Source: Solobacterium sp. (GTDB lineage Bacteria; Bacillota_I; Bacilli_A; Erysipelotrichales; Erysipelotrichaceae). From it: a stretch of DNA of 5,632 bases. Shown in pieces: positions 1 through 5,264 of this stretch. Both the position numbers and the translations under genes were made by a program. Within the stretch, counting starts at the first letter, position 1. Each line of letters begins with the position of its first letter. The stretch lies in NCBI GenBank assembly GCA_017536845.1, contig JAFWCP010000525.1:1-5632 (forward strand), given 5' to 3'. Below the pieces are notes generated by a model. It made no database searches, was not told the origin of the DNA, and worked only from the letters and a program-made list of their open reading frames with translations.

Positions 1-569
1 CCGAAATATGAGATCACCTGGTCCAGGGTATGGCAGCCATGGCCATAGAGATACGAGAACTCCGGTTTGAAGAAATCAACCTTCTCCGGGATTTCCGGCC
101 GGTAGTAGTCAAAGTGCATTTCGACTTCCAGCAGGTCACCAAGCTTTCCGGATTCGATCACCTTCTGCACGGTCAGGAAGTCACTGTCAAAGCGCCGGTT
201 CTGATAGCACTGCAGGATCAGCCCCTTTTCCTCTGCCAGGTCAAAAAGCTCACGCGCTTCTTCGACGGTAGGCATAAAAGGCTTTTCAACCAGACAGTTC
301 TTCCCAGCTTCCAGGACCATCCTGGCAAAGCGGTAATGCGTGTCATGGCCGGTGGATACAACGATCAGGTCGATTTCCTGATCCTGCAGCAATGACTGCA
401 GGTCGTCCGTATACTCGACACCTTCCACCCTGGCCCAGTCCTTCTTGGCGAGATTGCGGGCATAGATCTTTTTGACCCTGATTTTGTCACGCCGGGTCAG
501 AATGAACGGCATATGATAGCGGTTGGTGCTCTTGCCGTTGCCGATAAAGCCGATTGTCATCTGTTTCAT
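1..569 (-). CDS. Gfo/Idh/MocA-family NAD(P)-dependent oxidoreductase, YhhX-like (3' end outside window)
   Basis: The 189 codons present cover the Rossmann domain and the start of the C-terminal domain of a Gfo/Idh/MocA dehydrogenase; relatives are about 345 residues, so nearly half is missing beyond the window edge. Seen directly: an N-terminal GFIGNGKS dinucleotide-binding loop (residues 7-14), the family EKP motif (95-97, preceded by CLV) that places the nicotinamide and a catalytic Lys, and a GHGCHTLDQ segment (176-184) carrying the usual His/Asp of the active site. The stretch YQNRRFDS followed by a FDYYRP motif closely resembles Escherichia coli YhhX as I remember it. These cytoplasmic enzymes oxidise or reduce sugars, inositols or related polyols; the substrate cannot be read from sequence. 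The ATG at 569 follows an AGAGGT Shine-Dalgarno site (577-582). A second in-frame ATG lies three codons later. The terminator at 624-652 separates the gene from the envelope operon upstream, so it is probably transcribed on its own. Confidence 0.93.
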   Translation of the reverse strand, partial: MKQMTIGFIGNGKSTNRYHMPFILTRRDKIRVKKIYARNLAKKDWARVEGVEYTDDLQSLLQDQEIDLIVVSTGHDTHYRFARMVLEAGKNCLVEKPFMPTVEEARELFDLAEEKGLILQCYQNRRFDSDFLTVQKVIESGKLGDLLEVEMHFDYYRPEIPEKVDFFKPEFSYLYGHGCHTLDQVISYF

Positions 570-588
570 AGTTTATACCTCTGGCCCT

Positions 589-597
589 ATTCTATCA
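589..597 (-). promoter_or_regulatory. Possible extended -10 promoter of the oxidoreductase gene
   Basis: Read on the minus strand, TGATAGAAT looks like an extended -10 element (TGn plus TAGAAT, the hexamer at 589-594). It lies between the operon terminator and the oxidoreductase ATG at 569. Initiation about 7 nt downstream would give a leader of roughly 13 nt that just includes the AGAGGT ribosome-binding site. There is no good -35 hexamer, only a T-rich tract at about the right distance, so the call rests on position and the extended -10. Confidence 0.35.
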
Positions 598-623
598 CAG
601 AAAATAGCAGAAAAAAAACAGCG

Positions 624-652
624 TAAAAAAAGCACCTGAATGATCAGGTGCT
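624..652 (-). terminator. Intrinsic terminator closing the envelope operon
   Basis: A perfect 9-bp stem (arms 631-639 and 644-652, AGCACCTGA paired with TCAGGTGCT) with a 4-nt loop is followed on the minus strand by seven T residues (631-625). It starts about 20 nt after the stop codon of the surface-protein gene. There is no T-run on the plus-strand side, so it acts on minus-strand transcripts only. Confidence 0.93.
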
Positions 653-672
653 GATCTGCTTATAATTTCCGA

Positions 673-1374
673 TTAAGCGTTGCGTCTCTTTGTGACGATG
701 ATGCCAACAGCAGCTGCGAAGGAAATCATAGCGATGGAACCCCAGAGCATGGAAGCGTTGCTGTCGCTTGTGTTCGGAGTCTTTCCGCCAGGTTCTGTGG
801 TGCCGCTGCCTTCAGCGTCTGCCTTGACGATGATGTACGGAGACAGAGAAGCTGTTGTGAACGGGAATGCAACGGTACCGTTGCCAGCTGTGGCGTTAAG
901 AGTTTCGATAACCTTGCCACCCTTGACATGATAAACAACAACTTTATCTGTAGCCTTGATGCCCGGCTCATTGACTGTAGCTGTCAGTGTGCCTGTGATC
1001 AGATCTCTTGCAAGCTGGTTGCATGTAATATCATATACGATTGCAGCAACTGTCGCCTTCTTAACATTGCCTAAATCCTTGAGAGCCTTTGCATACAGGC
1101 CGGATTCTACTGCGTTCAGGAACGCTTCGTCTGTGCCGGTCTTCTTGGCGATGACTGCCTTTGCGTCTGCATCGGATGCTGTTGCGGCATTCTGGATAAC
1201 GATAACAGGGATATCAAGATCGAGGTCCTTTTCGGAACCTGTAATCAGGACTTCCTTGTCACCATAACCGGTAACTGTGCCGCCAGGAGTCTGGCTGGGG
1301 CTCGGTGCTGCCGAAGCTGCGATCGGAGCAACGAGAAGAAGGGACGCTGCTAAACTGAGTAATTTTCTTTTCAT
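673..1374 (-). CDS. Secreted surface protein with degenerate sortase-type C-terminal signal
   Basis: This 233-residue protein has a clear signal peptide (MKRK, hydrophobic core, cleavage likely after ASA around residue 22). A short Pro/Thr/Ser/Gly stretch and a mixed extracellular region follow. Its part at about 144-184 (VVVYHV, GNGTVAF, SLSPYIIV) resembles the beta-strand module often seen just before the wall anchor in Firmicute surface proteins. A Gly/Thr/Pro linker leads to TPNTSD (199-204), a hydrophobic segment (about 208-227) and a KRRNA tail. This is the architecture of a sortase substrate, but the pentapeptide is not LPxTG; it could be a class-specific motif or simply a C-terminal membrane anchor. 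The ATG has an AAGGTGAGGT ribosome-binding site (1381-1390) in the 22-bp gap after the tyrosine kinase gene, so it is the last gene of that operon. I do not recognise a specific family or enzymatic activity; a structural or polysaccharide-associated envelope role is inferred from context only. Confidence 0.85.
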   Translation of the reverse strand: MKRKLLSLAASLLLVAPIAASAAPSPSQTPGGTVTGYGDKEVLITGSEKDLDLDIPVIVIQNAATASDADAKAVIAKKTGTDEAFLNAVESGLYAKALKDLGNVKKATVAAIVYDITCNQLARDLITGTLTATVNEPGIKATDKVVVYHVKGGKVIETLNATAGNGTVAFPFTTASLSPYIIVKADAEGSGTTEPGGKTPNTSDSNASMLWGSIAMISFAAAVGIIVTKRRNA

Positions 1375-1396
1375 GATTCTACCTCACCTTTCTCAA

Positions 1397-2125
1397 TCAC
1401 TTTTTCTTTTTGGATTTACCATACCCGTATCCATAACCGTAACCGTAGCCGTAACGCGAATACCGGTAATAGTAATTGTAGGCTTTTCTACTGACGGTCG
1501 ACCTGTTCAGGACAACACCAAGCAGAGGGGCTTCCGTACGGCGGAGAAGCTGCATGGAATTGGCAACCATCTTCCGCGGTACCAGGCCGCTGCGCACCAC
1601 AAGCAGACTTCCGTCTGCATACGTCGCCAGATTCAACGCATCTGCAACACTTCCAAGCGGCGGCGTATCCAGAAGAATATAGTCAAACTCGCGTTTACAC
1701 TCATCCAACATGTGCTGGAAACGTTTGCTTTCCAACAAAATCGTAGGGTCCATAACGCTCGTGGTCACAGGTATTATATACCCATTTGGCTGGTTTGTCT
1801 CATAAATTGCATCATTCAGGCCGATTTTTGCGGCTAAATAATGCACGATTCCGTACATTTCTTCATCGGATCTCATCTGATACTGTGAAACCATCTCGGA
1901 ATTGCGCAGGTCACAGTCAATCAGCAGGACGCGGTTGCCGACATTGGCCATCATCCGCCAGAGATTCACCGATACAAAGCTCTTGCCCTCGTTCGGGGTG
2001 GAGCTTGTAACCATGATGATTTTGATGTTTTCACCTGAGAAACCAAGGTTGATTCTCAGCTGGTTCAGGGATTCCGCGACGTCGAAGGGAAGATGCGGCA
2101 ATCCGTCAATTGTCATCTGTTTCAT
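1397..2125 (-). CDS. CpsD/CapB-family bacterial tyrosine kinase (BY-kinase)
   Basis: This 242-residue cytoplasmic ATPase/kinase is of the CpsD/YwqD type, which phosphorylates itself and partners on tyrosine and controls polysaccharide polymerisation and export. Motifs in order are Walker A (SSTPNEGKS, 41-49, Lys48), Walker A' (VLLIDCDLR, 66-74, with Asp70 and Asp72), Walker B (YILLDTPP, 149-156) and a C-terminal tyrosine cluster. The cluster is extreme: eleven Tyr between residues 216 and 235, ending in six Tyr-Gly repeats and a KSKKKK tail. The length is typical for kinases whose membrane activator is a separate protein. That partner is encoded directly upstream: its stop and this ATG share the 4-nt ATGA overlap, which points to coupled translation. 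An AAGGAG site (2137-2142) lies 11 nt before the start, rather far. No cognate CpsB/YwqE-type phosphatase is present in the window. Confidence 0.95.
   Translation of the reverse strand: MKQMTIDGLPHLPFDVAESLNQLRINLGFSGENIKIIMVTSSTPNEGKSFVSVNLWRMMANVGNRVLLIDCDLRNSEMVSQYQMRSDEEMYGIVHYLAAKIGLNDAIYETNQPNGYIIPVTTSVMDPTILLESKRFQHMLDECKREFDYILLDTPPLGSVADALNLATYADGSLLVVRSGLVPRKMVANSMQLLRRTEAPLLGVVLNRSTVSRKAYNYYYRYSRYGYGYGYGYGYGKSKKKK
1418..1453 (-). repeat. Six tandem Tyr-Gly codon pairs in the BY-kinase tail
   Basis: Within the kinase gene, codons 225-236 are six consecutive TAY-GGN units. The DNA is a hexanucleotide repeat with third-base changes (GGC, GGT, GGT, GGA, GGG, GGT), so it is imperfect at the nucleotide level but perfect at the protein level. 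The repeated tyrosines are the expected autophosphorylation sites. Gain or loss of 6-bp units would keep the frame and change the number of phosphorylatable residues. Confidence 0.9.
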
Positions 2126-2925
2126 GCTTTGCTGTTCTCCTTCTTCGCCGGTGCCTTTTTCTTTTTCTTGGCCGCCGTGGTTTTTTCATTCTGGCCCATC
2201 TTCAGGTCGCCCTCAGGGATTGTGGCCAGCGGCTGGATGCCAAGATACTTGTAGACATCGTCTGCCGTTGTCAGGGTGTCGTTCATCAGGAACCTGATGA
2301 TCAGATAGGCACAGTATGCCAGGGCCCCGAGCATGGCGCCGATAATCGTGTTGCGCGAATAGCTCGGCGACGACTTACGGGTCGGGACGACCGCGTTTTC
2401 GTAGACATTCGGCGCTTCCGTATTCATCGTCTTGGGCAGGTAGGACTTCGCCTGCTTGGCAATTTCATTTGCCTTGTCAGCCGCCATCTGCGGGTCGGCA
2501 TCGGTAACCGTGATATACAGGATACGTGTATCCGACGGGTTGGTGACCGACAGCTGTCTGGCAAGCTGTTCATACGTACATGTTTCACCGATTCCCAGGG
2601 AAGCAATCGCATCCTGCAGCATCGGCCTTGATTTCAGCAGTTCGGAATAGTCCGACTTCAGATTGGAAGAAATCTGCAGGTCGGAAAGGTTGATTGCCGA
2701 ATTGCTCGAAGATGAGACGATATACATCTTGGCTGTGGCTTTGTACATCGGCGTAATCCCGGCGTAGGAATAACCGAAGGCAATCACAGCCCCGACAACA
2801 AAGCAAAGAATAATCTGAATAATGTTATCCCAGAGAAGGTAGAATATTTCGACAAGATCAATTTCTACTTCTTCATCGGTGACGGCCGCATCCCACATCT
2901 GAGACGCATTGTTCTCGTTGCTCAC
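2122..2925 (-). CDS. CpsC/Wzz-type chain-length determinant and tyrosine-kinase activator membrane protein
   Basis: This 267-residue protein has the Wzz/CpsC layout: a cytoplasmic N-terminus with an acidic EEVEIDLVEIFYLL segment, TM1 (about 33-52), an extracellular region (about 53-190), TM2 (about 193-213) and a cytoplasmic tail. A Pro-containing motif precedes TM2 (Pro181 and Pro187 around RKSSPSYSRN). The segment DDVYKYLGIQPLATIP (222-237) after TM2 is the family signature that contacts the BY-kinase. The last 20 or so residues are Lys/Ala-rich with five consecutive Lys. In CpsC and TkmA relatives the cytoplasmic tail activates the separate kinase and the outer part sets polymer length. 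The kinase gene follows with a 4-nt overlap, and the start overlaps the LCP stop by 4 nt. The start codon is GTG (2923-2925), supported by AGGAGGG (2932-2938) at 6-nt spacing. Confidence 0.94.
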   Translation of the reverse strand: MSNENNASQMWDAAVTDEEVEIDLVEIFYLLWDNIIQIILCFVVGAVIAFGYSYAGITPMYKATAKMYIVSSSSNSAINLSDLQISSNLKSDYSELLKSRPMLQDAIASLGIGETCTYEQLARQLSVTNPSDTRILYITVTDADPQMAADKANEIAKQAKSYLPKTMNTEAPNVYENAVVPTRKSSPSYSRNTIIGAMLGALAYCAYLIIRFLMNDTLTTADDVYKYLGIQPLATIPEGDLKMGQNEKTTAAKKKKKAPAKKENSKA

Positions 2926-3959
2926 GCTTTTCCCTCCTGCTCGTAAAAGAGCTCCAGGATCGCCTGCTGCAGGCTGTCCTGATCCAACTCATATTCCACA
3001 AAGACTTCCGGCACTGACAGCGTTCCCTCAACGGTCATCAGCGGCAGTTCCGTATAGGTCTGCGCCTTGTCCGCGATCTTGAGCATGACGCCGCTGCCGA
3101 TACTGGTTACCATGTATCGGTATGAGTCTTCATAGGCCTTTAATATATCACTTTCCGTCAGGTTTGCAAACTGTTTAACGAACGAATTTAAATACGTTCT
3201 CTGCCGTGCCATACGGTCAAGGTTTGCATCATCTGCTGTCATGGAACGTCTGCGGATAAACTTCATCGCGTCATTTCCCATCAGATGAACCTCTTCCCCG
3301 GCCTGATAGCTGTCATCCAGCAGTGCGTATTCTTCCGGGATGACGACATCCACGCCGCCGGCCGCGTCGTTAAGCACGGCGATGCCGTCCATCTGCAGAG
3401 CCGCAAACCCGTCGATCGGCTGGTCCCACAGCAGGGCCCGGACCGTGTCCATGGCGTTCAGGCAGCTGTCACGGCCGCCCGAGCCGTAGGAATGGGCAAG
3501 GGCAAGCTGCTGATACTGCGTACCGACAATGGAGCCGGTGTCATTGATGACCTGCACGTCGACCATGCTGTCACGGTTGAGCTGCAGGATGCGCCATGTC
3601 TTTGCGTCATTGTCGATCACCAGCAGCAGGTTGACGTCATTCTGGCCGCCGTATACGCCTGTATAATCCTCATCAACGTCGATGCCCATCAGATAGTATG
3701 TTTCGATTTCCATCTTCTGCACATAGTCGACGCCGTCAACGGTGACCCGCTTTGGCTGCCTGATCACCGGTTCAATATAGACATTGCTTTCCCCGCCCGG
3801 GGTCGCGTACCTGTTGCGCTCCCAGATGGAGATGCCGAACATGACCAGCGAGACCGCCAGCGTCATCAGCACAAGCACGAGGAAGAAGTTCAGCAGATCC
3901 TTCTTTTCGATCTTCTGCCGCGAGCGCGGGCTGATATTTCTGCGTCTGATTTTCGCCAT
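2922..3959 (-). CDS. LytR-CpsA-Psr (LCP) family protein, probable cell-wall glycopolymer transferase
   Basis: This 345-residue protein has a very basic cytoplasmic N-terminus (MAKIRRRN, further Arg/Lys to residue 20), a single TM helix (about 22-45) and an extracellular LCP domain. The domain landmarks fit the family: LMGIDVDED (90-98), an Asp at 108 (QND) and LQLNRDS (125-131) with the conserved Arg129-Asp130 pair. Further on are LAHSYGSGG (152-161), AAGGVDVVIP (199-208), FIRRRS (234-239) and the DRMARQR segment (248-254). LCP proteins transfer undecaprenyl-linked polymers such as teichoic acid or capsule onto peptidoglycan; the Asp/Arg residues bind the pyrophosphate-Mg group. The ATG follows GGAAGGAG (3966-3973) at good spacing and lies 17 bp after the HipA-like stop. 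The next gene, a CpsC-like activator, overlaps by 4 nt, as expected for a capsule or exopolysaccharide attachment module. The polymer itself cannot be inferred. Confidence 0.93.
   Translation of the reverse strand: MAKIRRRNISPRSRQKIEKKDLLNFFLVLVLMTLAVSLVMFGISIWERNRYATPGGESNVYIEPVIRQPKRVTVDGVDYVQKMEIETYYLMGIDVDEDYTGVYGGQNDVNLLLVIDNDAKTWRILQLNRDSMVDVQVINDTGSIVGTQYQQLALAHSYGSGGRDSCLNAMDTVRALLWDQPIDGFAALQMDGIAVLNDAAGGVDVVIPEEYALLDDSYQAGEEVHLMGNDAMKFIRRRSMTADDANLDRMARQRTYLNSFVKQFANLTESDILKAYEDSYRYMVTSIGSGVMLKIADKAQTYTELPLMTVEGTLSVPEVFVEYELDQDSLQQAILELFYEQEGKA
2932..2938 (-). promoter_or_regulatory. Shine-Dalgarno site fixing the GTG start of the CpsC-like gene
   Basis: The minus-strand AGGAGGG lies inside the last codons of the LCP gene, 6 nt before the GTG at 2925. 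It is the strongest ribosome-binding site in the operon. It supports GTG, which forms a GTGA overlap with the upstream stop codon, as the real start even though there is no ATG there. Confidence 0.85.
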
Positions 3960-3976
3960 TCCATTCTCCTTCCGCT

Positions 3977-5170
3977 TTATCTGAGCGTCATTTTCTTCAT
4001 CAGTTCAATCCGCCGGGAAAGCATCGCGCTGAGCTCCTCAATCCGGCGGTTGCGGATGCCGGTCAGACCCTGATGTCTGGCCAGCTTGGCCGCCAGCAGT
4101 TCCGGAACATCGTCGATCGCCGTGAAATCCAGCTTCAGGGCGCGGGCAACCTGCCTGATATAGCTTTCCTCAATGACTGCCTTGCCATGGAAAAGCTTGT
4201 ATTCAAACCCTTCTTCCACAGCCGCAAGGTCGTCTTCATTCTTCAGGGCGCCAAGGCAGGTGCCGGAATCAAAGATCGGCGCCACCTTCAGCCATTCACC
4301 CGTATCCGCGTCGGCCAGAATGCCGAAATTCTGGTTGTGGCGGTCGGTATTCATAAGCAGATAATCCATCAGCATCATGTCATAGGTTGCCTTGACAGCA
4401 TCCTTCAGGCCATGCCTTTCGAGGATATCCAGATAGTAGTCCAACACGAATTCGCCCTTTTCCCTGACGCTGTCACGCAGGACATCATCGGCCGGGACAA
4501 GGTCGGTTTCCAGATCAAGCATGTTTTCACACACGCTGACCAGCTGGTGCTCATACATCTCGGTTTCATAGTGGACGACATCCATGCCCAGCCGTTCCCC
4601 GATCAAGGCTGCCAGCCATTCCATGACCGGCTCCTGCTGGAACCAGGGCGAGCCGCCCTTGAGCAGGTACAGCTTCCCGCCGCGGCGGAACCAGGCCTTA
4701 CGGTGATAGCCGCACAGCGTGTTGTTGGGCGTATGCAGGGCGGACTCCTCCGCCTCAGCCCGCACGGTCGCAAACATCGCCTTGCCGAAGCCGTCGGCGT
4801 TGAAGCTGCGCTCAAAAAAGTTGAGGTCTTCATACGATGACCCGTCACGTTCCGGCTTCAGCCAGTAGTGGTCGCTGACCGAAAGGGCATACTCCATATC
4901 CAGCAGGTCGGTCGGCGCTTCCACGCCCAGACGGTCCATCAGCTGGTCCAGGCCCACCCGGTAATCGGGAATGCCGCGCCAGCGGATCCAGTGGTTCAGC
5001 CGGTGCAGGTCAACATCGCTGTCCATGTGCGTGCCGACCGGCATGTGCTCCGGCTTCATGACGGCGGTGAGTTTTCTGAACTCATGCCGGGAGAGATCGT
5101 AATCTCCGCGGGCAACCTGTATATCTTTGTGCATCAGCACATATTTTTTCGTACGACTGAAAAGCATCAT
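3977..5170 (-). CDS. HipA-like Ser/Thr protein kinase, no HipB partner
   Basis: This 397-residue protein has the HipA kinase fold signatures. A Gly-loop-like segment TLCGYHRKA (151-159) aligns with the HipA loop (Ser-x-x-Gly-x-x-x-Lys) that holds its regulatory autophosphorylated Ser; here the position is Thr151. KLYLLKGG (166-173) carries the likely ATP-binding Lys171, followed by an Ala/Glu helix region. The catalytic loop NTDRHNQNFG (274-283) offers Asp276 as base and Asn281 for metal, and IFDSG (299-303) gives the metal-binding Asp301. All catalytic residues are present, so it should be active. The N-terminal 130 or so residues do not look like the HipA N-terminal subdomain to me. E. coli HipA phosphorylates glutamyl-tRNA synthetase; the target here is unknown. 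No HipB-like DNA-binding gene adjoins it. It is first in the envelope operon, 17 bp before the LCP gene. The start (ATG-ATG at 5170) has no Shine-Dalgarno site and coincides with the predicted transcription start. Met13 is an alternative, but the YVLMHKDI segment just before and after it looks conserved in relatives, as I remember them. Confidence 0.85.
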   Translation of the reverse strand: MMLFSRTKKYVLMHKDIQVARGDYDLSRHEFRKLTAVMKPEHMPVGTHMDSDVDLHRLNHWIRWRGIPDYRVGLDQLMDRLGVEAPTDLLDMEYALSVSDHYWLKPERDGSSYEDLNFFERSFNADGFGKAMFATVRAEAEESALHTPNNTLCGYHRKAWFRRGGKLYLLKGGSPWFQQEPVMEWLAALIGERLGMDVVHYETEMYEHQLVSVCENMLDLETDLVPADDVLRDSVREKGEFVLDYYLDILERHGLKDAVKATYDMMLMDYLLMNTDRHNQNFGILADADTGEWLKVAPIFDSGTCLGALKNEDDLAAVEEGFEYKLFHGKAVIEESYIRQVARALKLDFTAIDDVPELLAAKLARHQGLTGIRNRRIEELSAMLSRRIELMKKMTLR

Positions 5171-5178
5171 ATAATGAT
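5166..5178. promoter_or_regulatory. Short dyad over the -10 and start codon, possible operator
   Basis: ATCAT-ATA-ATGAT is an inverted repeat with 5-nt arms. It spans the downstream edge of the -10, the predicted transcription start and the two ATG codons of the HipA-like gene. The position would suit a repressor site, but the arms are short and AT-rich, so chance is a real alternative. Confidence 0.2.
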
Positions 5179-5205
5179 TTTATGCCTGAAACCATTTATA
5201 GTCAA
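5177..5205 (-). promoter_or_regulatory. Sigma-A type promoter of the HipA-LCP-CpsCD operon
   Basis: On the minus strand TTGACT (5200-5205) and TAAAAT (5177-5182) are separated by exactly 17 bp, each one mismatch from consensus. It lies between the terminator of the Fur-family gene and the first operon gene. Transcription starting 7 nt after the -10 would begin at 5170, the A of the first ATG. No other comparable promoter was seen within the operon. Confidence 0.8.
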
Positions 5206-5236
5206 AGCATTTCCCGCCACCGTCGTTCATCTTTTC

Positions 5237-5264
5237 AAAAAAAACACTCCGTTCAGAGTGTTTT
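5237..5264 (-). terminator. Intrinsic terminator of the Fur-family gene, overlapping its stop codon
   Basis: Arms 5241-5249 and 5256-5264 form a perfect 9-bp stem (AAAACACTC with GAGTGTTTT) around a 6-nt loop, followed on the minus strand by a run of eight T (5244-5237). The upstream arm encodes the last residues of the regulator and the TGA stop (5253-5255) lies in the loop. The terminator insulates the downstream operon from the regulator gene. Confidence 0.85.

Noticed and set aside
3285..4840. Long plus-strand open frames opposite the LCP and HipA-like genes
   Set aside because: They lie antisense to genes with clear motifs, lack family signatures and have no convincing ribosome-binding sites; they reflect codon bias of the minus-strand genes.
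5166..5183. Fur-box-like AT-rich sequence near the operon promoter
   Set aside because: ATAATGAT resembles part of a Fur box, but the 7-1-7 symmetry is not met and the region is AT-rich; regulation by the neighbouring Fur-family protein is not supported.
5180..5230. Minus-strand 16-codon frame starting ATGAACGAC upstream of the HipA-like gene, a possible leader peptide
   Set aside because: The -35 element of the operon promoter lies inside it, so it would not be on the operon transcript, and no good ribosome-binding site precedes it.
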